Below, piece by piece: positions 46,501-60,270 of a stretch of DNA of 64,000 nucleotides. Position 1 is the stretch's first letter. Every line of letters starts with the position of its first letter. The notes beneath the pieces are model-generated. The model searched no databases, had not been told where the DNA came from, and saw only the letters and a list, made by a program, of their open reading frames with translations. The stretch covers positions 100,338,266-100,402,265 of the forward strand of contig NC_134102.1 of assembly GCF_000715075.1 (NCBI RefSeq), read 5' to 3'. The DNA comes from Nicotiana tabacum. Its lineage: Eukaryota > Streptophyta > Magnoliopsida > Solanales > Solanaceae. The position numbers were made by a program, and so were the translations under genes.

Positions 46501-48503
46501 TCAAGACATCATTGTCTACAGCACCAGTGATAGTGTTACCTTCCGGTTCGGGGATGTATACAGTGTATTGTGACGCTTCGCGCGTTGGCTTGGGTTGTGT
46601 ATTGATGCAGGAAGGGCAAGTTATTGCATATGATTCACGTCAGCTAAAGTCCCACGAAAAAAATTATCCGGTACATGATTTGGAGTTAGCTGCGATTGTT
46701 CACGCTCTTAAGATTTGGAGGCATTATCTTTATGGGGTGTCTTGTGAAGTTTACACTGATCATCGCAGTTTGCAGCATTTGTTCAAGCAGAGGGACCTAA
46801 ATTTGAGATAGCGCAGATGGCTGGAGTTACTAAAAGATTATGATATTACTATCCTGTATCATCCGGGCAAAGCAAATGTGGTTGCAGATGCCTTGAGCAG
46901 AAAGGCGGAGAGTATGGGTAGTTTGGCTTTCGTTTCAGCAGAAGAAAGGCTATTAGCCTCAGATATTCAGTCCTTGGCTAACAGACTTGTGAGGCTGGAT
47001 ATTTTAGAGCCCAACCGAGTTCTTGCATGTGTTGTGGCCCAATCTTCACTATTTGAGTAGATCAAGGCTCGCCAGTATGATGACCCACACCTGGTGGTTC
47101 TTCGTGAAACGGAACTACGAGGTGGTGCCAAGGAAGTCACTATTGGTGCAGATGGTGTTCTACGACTCCACGAGGAAAAAGATCCTGGAGGAGGCACACA
47201 GGTCTCGATATTCTATTCATCCAGGTGCTACGAAGATGTATCGTGACTTGAGGCAGCATTATTGGTGGCGACGAATGAAAAAGGACATAGTTGAGTATGT
47301 AGCTCGGTGTCTAAATTGCCAGCAAGCTAAATATGAGCACCAGAGGCCCGGTGGCCTACTCCAACAGATGACCATACCAGAGTGGAAATGGGAACGAATT
47401 ACTATGGATTTTGTAGTTGGGTTGCCGCGGACCTTGAGGAAGTTTGATGCAGTTTGGGTGATTATTGACAGGTTGACCAAGTCGGCACATTTTATTCCTA
47501 TTGTGACTACGTATACTTCAGAGAAGTTGGCCCAGATTTATATTCAGGAGATAGTTCGGTTGCACTGTGTGCCAATTTCCATCATATCAGATAGAGGCCC
47601 TCAGTTTACTTCACATTTCTGGAGAGCAGTACAGAGTGAGTTGGGGACCCGTGTAGAGCTCAGCACAACCTTTCATCCGCAGACCGACGAGCAGTCAGAG
47701 CGGACAATTCAGATTTTGGAGGATATGCTCAGGGCATGTGTGATCGACTTTGGAGGTCAGTGAGATCGTTTCCTGCCTTTGGCCGAGTTTGCTTATGATA
47801 ACAGTTACCAATCCAGCATCGAGATGGCTCCATTTGAGGCTTTATATGGTCGACGATGTCGTTCACCTATCGGATGGTTTGAGCCAGGTGAGGCTAAGTT
47901 ATATGGTACTGATTTGGTAGGGATGCCTTGGAAAAGGTAAAGTTGATTCAGGAACGACTTCGTACAGTACAGTCCAGACAAAAGAGTTACGCGGATCAGA
48001 AAGTGCGTGATATATCATTTATGGTAGGTGAAAAAGTTCTCTTAAAGGTTTCGCCGATGAAGGGAATTATGAGATTCGGGAAGAAGGGCAAGTTGAGCCC
48101 AAGGTTTATAGGCCCATTTGAGGTGTTGAAACGAGTTGGGGAGGTTGCTTATGAGCTTGCATTTCCTCCCAGCCTATCGGGAGTTCATTCGGTTTTCCAC
48201 GTATCTATGCTCCGGAAGTATCATGCCGACCTATCACATGTGTTAGACTTCAGCACAGTTCAACTAGATAATAGCTGGGGTTATGAAGAGGAGCCAATTG
48301 CCATTGTTGATAAACAGGTTCGCCAGTTAAGGTCCAAGAGGAAATCTACAGTAAAAGTCCAGTGGAGGGGCCAACCAGTCGAGGAAGAGACTTGGGAGGC
48401 CGAGGAAAACATGCGGAGCAGATATCCAGACTTATTCAGCACTTCAGGTATAATTCTAAACTCGTTCGAGGACGAACGTTTGTTTAAGAGGTGGAGAATG
48501 TGA
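43561..48503 (+). pseudogene. Gag-pol pseudogene, alpha unit 1
   Basis: One fused gag-pol frame from ATG at 43561. Domains: Gag with zinc knuckle CYECGDPSHMRRFC near 44820 (intact); protease with DPGSTYSYV near 45130; reverse transcriptase with FIDD near 46125; RNase H from 46540; integrase zinc domain and core from 47210 (TMDFV, SDRGPQF); GPF; chromodomain to 48503 ([14 protein letters not shown]). Breaks are stops at 43597, 44254, 44467, 45777, 46356, 46463, 46808, 47058 and 47761, a one-base loss near 45225, a net 32-base loss near 47178, and a one-base loss near 47918. Chromodomains of this type are thought to direct integration to heterochromatin. Not functional. Confidence 0.92.
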
Positions 48504-51500
48504 TGACCCAAAATGTCATCTTTAAATTTAATTATTAATTATGTGTTCTAAGACCTCAAAAAGTACTATTTATCATTCCTCGACTTGCGTGCGCAATCCG
48601 TTAAAATTTTATGGAAAGTTTTTATGTGAAAAATAGATTTAAAATGTGGATTAGAGCTTTAAAACTCAATTGAGTTGACTTTGGTCAATATTTTGAGCAA
48701 ACGGACTCGGATCAGTGTTTTGATAATTTCGGTAGGTCCGTATCGTGATTTGGGACTTGGGCGTATGCCCGGAATCAAATTCCGAGGTCCCTAGCCCGAG
48801 ATATGGAATTTTGAAGAAAAATTAAAATGTTTAAGTTCGAATAGTGACCGGATGTCTAATTATGTGAAAACGACCCCGGAATAGAATTTTGATGATTCCA
48901 ACAGCTCCGTATGGTGATTTTGGACTTAGGAGCGTGTTCGGAATTTTATTTGGAAGTCCGTAGTTAAATTAGGCTTGAAATGGCTAAAAACAAGAATTTA
49001 AGTTTGGAAGTTTGACCGATGATTTGACTTTTTGATACCGGAGTCGGAATCCAGTTCCGAAAATTTTCATAGCTCCGTTATCTCATTTATGACTTGTGTG
49101 TAAAATTTGAGGTCAATCGGAGTTGATTTGATAGGTGCCGACATCGAATGTAGAAGTTGAAAACTCTTAGTTTCATTAAGCTTGAATTGGGGGTATGATT
49201 CATGGTTTTAGCGTTGTTTAATGTGATTTAGAGGTTTGACTAAGTTCGTATGATATTTTAGGACTTGTTGGTATATTTGGTTGAGGTCTCGAGGGCCTCG
49301 GGTGAGTTTCGGATGGTTAACGGATCAAAAATTGGACTTAAAAGCTGTTGCAGTGTTTCCTCTTCTGTTGGATATTCTGTGTTTATATCGAGCCCAGGTA
49401 TCGAGCCCAGGGTTGACGAGGCTTAGGCTCGAGCTTGAGATCGAAGCCACGATCGAAGGTCCAGCTCGAGGACATGATCGAAGGTAAGGCTCGAGGGCTA
49501 GGATTGAGGCCCATGCTCGATGTCCTAATCGAAGGCCCATGCTCGATGCCCTGATCGAAGGCCCAACCTCGATGTCCTGATCGAAGGCCCAACCTCGATG
49601 CCCTGGTCCATGCTCGATGCCCTGATCGAAGGCCCAACCTCGATGCCCTGATCGAAGGCCCAACCTCGATGCCCTGATCGAGGCTATGACCGAGGTCCAG
49701 GCTCGAGCCTGTGATCGAAGCCGCGATCGAGGCCCAGTTCGAGGACCAGTTCCGAAGGCTGCTCGGCAGTTTTATAAAAAGAGGGCATTCGTCCCATTCG
49801 CCATTTTTAACAAATTGGAGCTTGAGCAGAGGCGATTTTTGATAGATTTTCAAGGAAAAGACATTGGGATAAGTGATTCTAACTTGGATTTGGTATATTA
49901 ACATAAACATATCATTGTTTTCACAATTTAATTAGTGTTTTGAGATTGAAATTGGGAAAAGTTTAGAAATCTCATAGAAACGAAATTATGAGATTTCGGT
50001 ATCGATACAGAGTCGGATTCGAGTGAAACTGGTATGGTTGGACTCGTAATTGAATGGGTTGTCAGATTTCATAACTTTCGTCGAATTCCGAGATGTGGGC
50101 CCCGCGGGCGAATTTTTAATTAATTTCGGGATCTTTTCTTAAAAATGTAGTATTTTCTTATAGAATTGATTCCTATAATATTTAGTGATTGTATCGAATT
50201 ATTTTGGCTATATTCAAGCCAGATGGAGTTGGATAATCGGGGAAAAGGCCTTATAGTGGATTAAATTGGAGCAAAACAAGGTAAGTCTCTTGTCTAATCT
50301 TGTGAGGGGGAAATTACCTCATAGGTGATTAAAATTAAATAATTATTGCTAATTGTGGAGGGCTACGTATGCACGAGGTGACGAGAGTCCGTGCGTAGCT
50401 ACTATTAATGCTAAAGTCCAGGTAGTTTAGGATTCAAAGCATGCCTTACTTGTGTAAATTATATTCTTTGATTTATTTATATTAATTGATATCTATATGA
50501 ATATATTATAAATTGTTAGATAAAGATATTAAAGGATGGAAATCTCATAGGCTTGATTGTCTGTTTAAATCAATTAATTGTTAAAAGAAATTGTTCTCCT
50601 CCCGAATTTACCTTATAATAAATATACTCTCCTTCCGGAGGCACATAAGAAAATGTCCTCCTTTCTTGTGGAGCGGGCCGAACGCCTCGGCAGGATAGAT
50701 GCATCTATGGATCGCGCCGCACGTCCCTCGGCAGTGTACACGACACTCTGGATCGGGCCGTACGTCCTCGGCAGAAATCGTGCTTAATAATAATAATTAC
50801 ACGATACTTTAATAAATTATTTCAGCTTGAGAAGCTAATTAATAAATTGAAAAATCCTTGGAATTTAATGAATTATTATTCTTGCTTGTTTATGGAATTA
50901 ATTGTTACTCCTGTAAATGAGATTTAATTGATAAATTGGAATTTATCTGAATTGAAGGAATTTAATTAATATATTGAGAATTGTTACATTTGAAGGAATT
51001 TGATTATTTCTGCTGATTAAACAAATTATTGTAAATTCTGTAAATCATGCTGATTTAAATATTCTAATTTTATTTCAGTTATTGTTATTGACCCATAGTG
51101 AGTGTCAAAGTCGGTCATCTCGTCTCTACCACTTCGAGATTAGGCTTGATACTTACTGGGTACACGTTGTTTACGTACTCATACTACACTTGCTGCACTT
51201 TTTGTGCAGGATCTGAGACAGGTACTAGTGGAGGACCTATCATCACATACCCACGTCATCCCGAGGCATAGTGGTGAGCTGCCTTTCTGAGCCGCTCTGC
51301 AGCTACCAGTGTCTCTTCTTATATTTATATTCTGTCTATTTCATTTCAGACAGTGTTTGGAGTTTTGTATAATCTACTAGATGCTCATGCACTTGTGACA
51401 CCGGGTCTTGGCACACACATTGGTAGAAATTGGTATTTTATTATTTTCTTGGAATAAAGTTTAACCATTGTACGTTTGAATTATTAGTTGGCTTGCCTAG

Positions 51501-51544
51501 CTGTAGTGTTGGGCGCCATCTATAGGTGAAATTGGGTCGTGACA
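48499..51544 (+). mobile_element. Alpha chromovirus LTR 2 (shared)
   Basis: A 3.05-kb LTR between the two gag-pol units, preceded by purine tract AAGAGGTGGAGAA (48486-48498) and followed by a primer site, so it serves as 3' LTR of unit 1 and 5' LTR of unit 2. Array 49514-49683 has seven 26-bp units. TATAAAA is at 49773-49779, constant-loop hairpin at 50368-50397, acceptor-like hairpin at 51193-51209. It shares with LTR 1 the 6-bp loss near its end. Confidence 0.93.
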
Positions 51545-51735
51545 ACATGGTATCAGAGCACTAGGTTCACGTAGGTCTCACAAGTTATGAGCAGCCCTAA
51601 TAGAGTCTTGCGGATCGGTACGGAGACGTCTATACTTATCTTCGAGAGGCTATATGGTGTTAGGAAATTACCTTTCTTCACATTCCATCGTGCAATTAAT
51701 GTAGCACTAAAACTCCTTCTCTTATTCTCTCACAG

Positions 51736-54700
51736 ATGGTGAGAACACGCTCTAATGAGATTCTAGACCAGGGAAGAGCTACTCCCCCAGTTGCTAGAGG
51801 CCGAGTCAGAGGCCAAGGGAGGGCTCCAGCCCGTGGTAGAGGGCGAGGACGTCCCAGGACTATTCCAGTTATGCCGCCAGTGGATCCAGCAGAGAATCCC
51901 ATTATTGAGAAGCAGGGTGAGGTGCCTGTGGCAGAGCCATCTCCGGTGGACTTCACATCTGCACCAGGATTTCAGGATTTCATGGGTCGTATGCTGCGAT
52001 TCATGGACAATATGACTCAGGCCGGTTTATTTCCGGCAGACCCAGCCACATCTCAGGCGGGTGGGGGAGCACAGACCCCTACCACGCAGGCTCATGGACA
52101 GGCATCTGTTGTATATCAGACCCAGGGTGCACTACCCATGGGTGGAGTCCAGCCAGTGGCAGCAGCTACACCTGAGCCCAGGCCAGTTGTAGCCGCCGAT
52201 CCTCAGAAACTATTGGAAAGATGGACTAGACTACATCTTTCTATCTTCGGGGGTGAGCGACATGAGGATCCACAGGATTTAATTGATCGTTGCAAGGATA
52301 GACTGTACAACATGAGGATATTGGAATCCCATGGGATTGATTTCGCTACTTTTCAGCTAGAGGGTAGAGCCCGTAGATAGTGGCAGTCTTATGCTCTTGG
52401 CAGACCAGCAGATTCTCCTCCCATGACTTGGGACAGGTTCACCCGTATCTTCTTGGACATGTACATTCCACCCTCCCAGAGGGAAGAGTTACGGTTTCAG
52501 TTTGAGCAGCTCCAGCAGGGTCAGATGTCAGTGACTGATTATGAGGCGAGGTTTTTTGAATTATCTCGCCATGCCCTAATGATACTCCCTACTGAGGCGG
52601 AGAGAGTGCCAAGGTTTGTAGCCGGTTTACATACTGGTATTCAGGCCACTATGGCTCGAGAGGTTGAGATGGGTACTTCTTATGAGCGAGTTGTGGAGAT
52701 AGCCCAGAGGATTGAGGGTGTACGTCAGTGGAGCCGAGAGCAGATTATGAGAGACAAGCGGTTCAGGTACTCTGGAGAGTTCAGAGGTGCTCCGTCCAGG
52801 GGCAGAGGTCAGTTCGTGAGGGGGCAGTCCAACAGACCCCCATATCCAGCACCACCACCTCCTTGAGGTCCTCCAGTACGACCTTATTTCAGTGCTATAC
52901 CAGAGAGTTCTTATCGCCCACTAGCTATTCAGGGTTCTTTCCGTGGGTATTCAGGTCCCCAGGGCCAGACACTTAGTCAGCAGCCCATCGCACCGAAGAG
53001 TTGTTACGAGTGCGGGGATCCCAGTCATATGTGGAGGTTTTTCCCCAGGCTTCGAGGTAGACTAGTACAGCAGGGTCAACAGCCTATGCTTACCGGACCA
53101 GTTGCTCCACCAGTAGTCCGACCACCAAGAGGTGGAGGACAGGTGGATAGGGGCCGTCCTAGAGGTGGAGGTCAGCCACGTGGAGGCCAGACAGATGGTG
53201 CTCCAGCTCGGTTCTATGCTTTTCCGGCTAGACCAGATGCAGAGGCCTCAGATGCCGTGATTATAGGTATTATTTCTGTTTGTGGAAAAGATGCCTCAGT
53301 ATTATTTGATCCAGGTTCTACGTATTCATATGTATCATCTCTATTTGCCCCATTCCTGGGTGTTCCTCGTGAGTCCTTGAGTACTCCTGTTTATGTGTCC
53401 ACTCTTGTGGGCGATTCTGTTATTGTGAACCGGATCTACCGGTCCTGTATTATTACATTCTGTGGTTATGAAACTAGAGCAGATCTCCTATTGCTTGAGA
53501 TGACCGATTTTGAAATTATTCTGGGTATGGACTAGTTATCTCCATATCATGCTATTCTAGATTGTCATGCCAAGGCTGTTACCTTGGCTATTCCAGCATT
53601 GCCTAAGCTGGAGTGGAAGGGTTCGCCTGTTAGTTCATTTAATTGAGTTATTTCTTTTATAAAGGCTCAACACATGGTTGAGAAGCATTGTTTGGCTTAT
53701 CTAGCCTATGTTCGGGATACTACTACAGAGACTCTTGCTATTGATTCAATGCCTGTAGTTCGGGAGTTCCCCGATGTATTTCCGTCAGATCTTCCAGGTA
53801 TGCCACCTGATCGTGATATTGATTTCTGTATTGACTTGGCTTCAGATACCCAGCCTATATCTATCCCACCGTATCGCATGGCTCCGAAAGAATTGAAAGA
53901 ATTGAAAGAACAGCTTAAAGAGTTACTAGCCAAAGGGTTTGTCATACCGAGTGTATCGCCTTGAGGTGCACCAGTATTATTTGTGAAAAAGAAGGATGGA
54001 ACAATGTGGATGTGTATCGATTATCGCCAATTGAACAAAGTCACTATTAAGAACAAGTACCCGTTACCGCGTATTGATGATCTATTTGACCAGTTGCAGG
54101 GTGCTAGGGTATTCTCTAAGATCGACTTGAGGTCGGGGTACCATCAGTTGAAGATTCGGGATTCGAATGTTCCGAAGACTGCTTTTCAGACTAGATATGG
54201 TCATTATGAGTTTCTGGTGATGTCCTTCGGTTTAACTAATGCCCCGGCAGCGTTTATGGATCTGATGAACAAGGTATTCATGCCATATATTGATTCGTTT
54301 GTCATTGTCTTCATTGATGACATATTAATCTATTCGCGCAGTAAGGAGGAACATGAGCATCATATGAGAGTAGTGCTTGAGTCTGTAGCATTTTTGGGAC
54401 ATATTATATCGAGCGAAGGTATTAAAGTTGATCCCAAAAAGATTGAGGCAGTTCAGAATTGGCATCGTCCCACTTCGGCGACGTAGATTAGGATTTTTCT
54501 GGGTTTGGCAGGTTATTATCGTCGGTTCGTGGAAGGTTTTTCATCTATTGCAGCACCTTTGACCAAATTAACCCAGAAGGGTGTTCCATTCCGATGGTCC
54601 GATGATTGTGAGGTGAGCTTTCAGAAGCTCAAGACATCATTGTCTACAGCACCAGTGATAGTGTTACCTTCCGGTTCGGGGATGTATACAGTGTATTGTG

Positions 54701-56658
54701 ACGCTTCGCGCGTTGGCTTGGGTTGTGTATTGATGCAGGAAGGGCAAGTTATTGCATATGATTCACGTCAGCTAAAGTCCCACGAAAAGAATTATCCGGT
54801 ACATGATTTGGAGTTAGCTGCGATTGTTCACGCTCTTAAGATTTGGAGGCATTATCTTTATGGGGTGTCTTGTGAAGTTTACACTGATCATCGCAGTTTG
54901 CAGCATTTGTTCAAGCAGAGGGACCTAAATTTGAGACAGCGCAGATGGCTGGAGTTACTAAAAGATTATGATATTACTATCCTGTATCATCCGGGCAAAG
55001 CAAATGTGGTTGCAGATGCCTTGAGCAGAAAGGCGGAGAGTATGGGTAGTTTGGCTTTCATTTCAGTAGAGGAAAGGCCATTAGCCTCAGATATTCAGTC
55101 CTTGGCTAACAGACTTGTGAGGCTGGATACTTCAGAGCCCAGCCGAGTTATTGCATGTGTTGTGGCCCAATCTTCACTATTTGAGCAGATCAAAGCTCGC
55201 CAGTATGATGACCCACACCTGATGGTTCTTCGTGAAACGGTACTATGAGGTGGTGCCAAGGAAGTCACTATTGGTGTAGATGGTGTTCTACGACTCCAGG
55301 ATCGTCTGTGTGTTATTAATGTGGATGAACTGAGGAAAAAGATCCTGGAGGAGGCACACAGTTCTCGATATTCTATTCATCCAGGTGCTACGAAGATGTA
55401 TCGTGACTTGAGGCAGCATTATTGGTGGCGATGAATGAAAAAGGACATAGTTGAGTATGTAGCTCGGTGTCTAAATTGCTAGCAAGTTAAATATGAGCAC
55501 CAGAGGCCAGGTGGCCTACTCCAGCAGATGACCACGCCAGAGTGGAAATAGGAACGAATTACTATGGATTTTGTAGTTGGGTTGCCGCGGACCTTGAAGA
55601 AGTTTGATGCAGTTTGGGTGATTGTTGACAGGTTGACCAAGTCGGCACATTTTATTCCTGTTGTGACTACGTATACTTCAGAGAGGTTGGCCCAGATTTA
55701 TATTCAGGAGATAGTTCGGTTGCACGGTGTGCCAATTTCCATCATATCAGATAGAGGCCCTCAGTTTACTTCATATTTCTGGAGAGCAGTACAGAGTGAG
55801 TTGGGGACCCGTGTAGAGCTCAACACAGCCTTTCATCCGCAGACCGACGGGAAGTCAGAGCGGACAATTTAGATTTTGGAGGATATGCTCAGGGCATGTG
55901 TGATCGACTTTGGAGGTCAGTGGGATCGTTTCCTGCCTTTGGCCGAGTTTGCTTATAATAACAGTTACCAATCCAGCATCGAGATGGCTCCATTTGAGGC
56001 TTTATATGGTCTGCGATGTCGTTCACCTATTGGATGGTTTGAGCCAGGTGAGGCTAAGTTATATGGTACTGATTTGGTAAGGGATGCCTTGGAAAAGGTA
56101 AAGTTGATTCAGGAACGATTTCGTACAGCACAGTCCAGACAAAAGAGTTACGCGGATCAGAAAGCGCGTGATATATCATTTATGGTAGGTGAAAAAGTTC
56201 TCTTGAAGGTTTCGCCGATGAAGGGAATTATGAGATTCGGGAAGAAGGGCAAGTTGATCCCAAGGTTTATAGGCCCATTTGAGGTGTTGAAACGAGCTGG
56301 GGAGGTTGCTTATGAGCTTGCATTGCCTCCCAGCCTATCGGGAGTTCATTCGATTTTCAATGTATCTATGCTCCGGAAGTATCATGCTGACCTATCACAT
56401 GTGTTAGACTTCAGCACAGTTCAACTAGATAATAGCTGGGGTTATGAAGAGGAGCCAATTGCCATTGTTGATAAACAGGTTCGCCAGTTAAGGTCCAAGA
56501 GGAAATCTACAGTAAAAGTCCAGTGGAGGGGCCAACCAGTCGAGGAAGAGACTTGGGAGGCCGAGGAAAACATGCGGAGCAGATATCCAGACTTATTCAG
56601 CACTTCAGGTATAATTCTAAACCCGTACGAATGTTTGTTTAAGAGGTGGAGAATGTGA
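51736..56658 (+). pseudogene. Gag-pol pseudogene, alpha unit 2, one frame
   Basis: The whole gag-pol stays in a single frame from ATG 51736 to TGA 56656-56658 (1,641 codons), with only nonsense codons as breaks: near 52378, 52864, 53533, 53644, 53962, 54484, 55246, 55432, 55480, 55549 and 55870. Gag zinc knuckle near 53010 has lost its last Cys (RFF for RFC). Protease DPGSTYSYV near 53310; reverse transcriptase FIDD near 54310, with a 57-base in-frame deletion near 54378; RNase H from 54690; integrase from 55340; GPF near 56275; chromodomain near 56515-56600. All unshared stops look like C-to-T or G-to-A changes. Confidence 0.92.
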
Positions 56659-59633
56659 TGACCCAAAATATCATCTTTAAATTTAATTATTAATTATGTG
56701 TTCTAAGACCTCGAAAAGTACTTTTTAGCATTCCTCGACTTGCGTGCGCAATCCGTAAAAATTTTATGGAAAGTTTTTATGTGAAAAATAGATTTAAAAT
56801 GTGGATTAGAGCTTTAAAACTCAATTGAGTTGACTTTGGTCAACATTTTGAGCAAACGGACTCGGATCAGTGTTTTGATAGTTCTGGTAGGTCCGTATCG
56901 TGATTTGGGACTTGGGCGTATGCCCGGAATCAAATTCCGAGGTCCCTAGCCCGAGATATGGAATTTTGAAGAAAAATTAAAATGTTTAAGTTCGAATAGT
57001 GACCGGATGTCTAATTATGTGAAAACGACCTCGGAATAGAATTTTGATGATTCCAACAGCTCCGTATGGTGATTTTGGACTTAGGAACATGTTTGGAATT
57101 TTATTTGGAAGTCAGTAGTTAAATTAGGCTTGAAATGGCTAAAAACAAGAATTTAAGTTTGGAAGTTTGACCTATGAGTTGATTTTTTGATACCGGAGTC
57201 GGAATCCAGTTCCGAAAATTTTTATAGCTCCGTTATGTCATTTATGACTTGTGTGTAAAATTTGAGGTGAATCGGAGTTGATTTGATAGGTTCCGACATC
57301 GAATGTAGAAGTTGAAAACTCTTAGTTTTATTAAGCTTGAATTGGGGTATGATTCATGGTTTTAGCATTGTTTGATGTGATTTAGAGGTTTGACTAAGTT
57401 CGTATGATGTTTTAGGACTTGTTGATATATTTGGTTGAGGTCCCCAGGGCCTCGGGTGAGTTTCGGATGGTTAACGGATCAAAAATTGGACTTAAAAGCT
57501 GCTGCAGTGTTTCCTCTTCTGTTGGATATTCTGTGTTGATATCGAGCCCAGGTATCGAGTCCAGGGTTGACGAGGCTCAGGCTCGAGCTTGAGATCGAAG
57601 CCACGATCGAAGGTCCAGCTCGAGGACATGATCGAAGGTAAGGCTCGAGGGCTAGGATCGAGACCCATGCTCGATGCCCTGATCGAAGGCCCATGCTCGA
57701 TGCCCTGATCGAAGGCCCAACCTCGATGTCCTGATCGAAGGCCCAACCTCGATGCCCTGATCGAGGCTATGATTGAGGTCCAGGCTCGAGCCTGTGATCG
57801 AAGCCGCGATCAAGGCCCAGTTCGAGGACCAGTTCCGAAGGCTGCTGGGCAGTTTTATAAAAAGAGGGCAATCGTCCCATTCGCCATTTTTAACAAATCG
57901 GAGCTTGATCAGAGGCGATTTTTGATAGATTTTCAAGGAAAAGACATTGGGGTAAGTGATTCTAACTTGGATTTGGTCTATAAACATAAATATATCATTG
58001 TTTTCACAATTTAATTAGTGTTTTGAGATTGAAATTTGGAAAAGTTTAGAAATCTCATAGAAACGAAATTTTGAGATTTCGGTATCGATACAGAGTCGGA
58101 ATTGAGTGAAACTGGTATGGTTGGACTCGTAATTGAATGGGTTGTCAGATTTCATAACTTTCGCCGAATTCCGAGATGTGGGCCCCGCGGGCGAATTTTT
58201 AATTAATTTCGGGATCTTTTCTTAAAAATATAGTATTTTCTTATAGAATTGATTCCTATAATATTTAGTGATTGTATCGAATTATTTTGGCTAGATTCGA
58301 GCCAGACGGAGTTGGATAATCATGGAAAAGGCCTTATAGTGGATTAAATTGGAGCAAAACAAGGTAAGTCTCTTGTCTAATCTTGTGAGGGAGAAATTAC
58401 CTCATAGGTGATTAAAATTAAATAATTGTTGCTAATTGTGGAGAGCTACGTACGCACGAGGTGACGAGAGTCCGAGCGTAGCTATTATTAATTGTAAAGT
58501 CCGGATAGTTTAGGACTCAAAGCATGCCTTACTTGTGTAAATTATATTCTTTGATTTATTTATATTAATTGATATCTATATGAATATATTGTGAATTGTT
58601 AGATAAAGATATTAAAGTATGGAAATCTCATAGGCTTGATTGTCTGTTTAAATCAATTAATTGTTAAAAGAAATTGTTCTCCTCCCGAATTTACCTTATA
58701 ATAAATATACTCTCCTTCCGGAGGCACATAAGAAAATGTCCTCCTTTCTTGTGGAGCGGGCCGAACGCCTCGGCAGGATAGATGCATCTATGGATCGCGC
58801 TGCACGTCCCTCGGCAGTGTACACGACACTCTGGATCGGGACGTACGTCCTCGGCAGAAATCGTGCTTAATAATAATAATTACACGATATTTTAATAATT
58901 TATTTCAGCTTGAGAAGCTAATTAATAAATTAGAAAATCCTTGAAATTTAATGAATTATTATTCTTGCTTGTTTAAGGAATTAATTGTTACTCCTGTAAA
59001 TGAGATTTAATTGATAAATTGGAATTTATCTGAATTGAAGGAATTTAATTAATATATTGAGAATTGTTACATTTGAAGGAATTTGATTATTTCTGCTGAT
59101 TAAACAAATTATTGTAAATTCTGTAAATCATGTTGGTTTAAATATTCTAGTTTTATTTCAGTTATTGTTATTGGCCCATAGCGAGTGGCAAAGTCGGCCA
59201 TCTCGTCTCTATCACTTCGAGATTAGGCTTGATACTTACTGGGTACACGTTGTTTACGTACTCATACTATACTTGCTGCACTTTTTGTGCAGGATCTGAG
59301 ATAGGTACTAGTGGAGGACCTATCATCACATACCCACGTCATCCCGAGGCATAGTAGTGAGCTGCCTTTCTGATCCGCTCTGCAGCTACCAATGTCTCTT
59401 CTTATATTTATATTCTGTCTATTTCATTTCAGACAGTATTTGGAGTTTTGTATAATCTACTAGATGCTCATGCACTTGTGACACCGGGTCTTGGCACACA
59501 CATTGGTAGAAATTGGTATTTTATTATTTTCTTGGAATAAAGTTTAACCAATGTACATTTGAATTATTAGTTGGCTTGCCTAGCTGTAGTGTTGGGCGCC
59601 ATCACGACCTATAGGTGAAATTGGGTCGTGACA
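56654..59633 (+). mobile_element. Alpha chromovirus LTR 3
   Basis: A 2.98-kb LTR with four 26-bp units (57669-57767), TATAAAA at 57856-57862, constant-loop hairpin at 58451-58480 with one mismatch, acceptor-like hairpin near 59276-59292, and an intact terminal hairpin (CACGACC 59603-59609 with GGTCGTG 59624-59630). A primer site follows at 59637-59648, so a third unit began here. Confidence 0.93.
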
Positions 59634-59824
59634 ACATGGTATCAGAGCACTAGGTTCACGTAGGTCTTACAAGTTATGAGCAGGCCTAATAGAGTCTTGC
59701 GGATCGGTACGGGGACGTCTGTACTTATCTTCGAGAGGCTATAGGGTGTTAGGAAATTACCTTTATTCACATTCCATCGTGCAATTAATGTAGCACTAAA
59801 AATCCTTCTCTTATTCTCTCACAG

Positions 59825-60267
59825 ATGGTGAGAACACGCTCTAATGAGATTCCAGACCAGGGAAGAGCTACTCCCCCAGTTGCTAGAGGCCGAGTAAGAG
59901 GCCGAGGGAGGGCTCCAGCCCGTGATAGAGGGCGTGGACATCCCAGGACTATTCCAGTTATGCCTCCAGTGGATCCAGCAGAGAATCCCATTATTGAGGA
60001 GCAGGGTGAGGTGCCTATGGCAGAGCCAGCTCTGGTGGACTTCATATTTGCACCGGGATTTCAGGATGTCATGGGTCGTATGCTGCGATTCATGGACAAT
60101 ATGACTCAGGCCGGTTTATTTCTGGCAGACCCAGCCACATCTCAGGCGGGCGGGGGAGTACAGACCCCTACCGCGCAGGCTCATGGACATGCAACTGCTA
60201 TATATCAGACCCAGGGTGCACTACCCGTGGGTGGAGTCCAGCCAGTGGTAGTAGCTACACCTGAGCT
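59825..60267 (+). pseudogene. Gag fragment of alpha unit 3
   Basis: Opens with the same ATG and N-terminal Arg/Gly-rich region as units 1 and 2 and stays open for about 147 Gag codons. At 60262-60270 it switches, through about five filler bases, to the last 336 bases of the LTR; reading continues into LTR sequence to 60346 by chance. About 6-7 kb (rest of gag, pol and most of an LTR) is deleted. Confidence 0.88.
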
Positions 60268-60270
60268 CCC

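Noticed and set aside
49325..49910. Long minus-strand open frames across the alpha LTR arrays (also 41115-41729, 57479-57987)
   Set aside because: Their length comes from the 26-bp period lacking stops; copies differ by array number and frame, so they are not genes.
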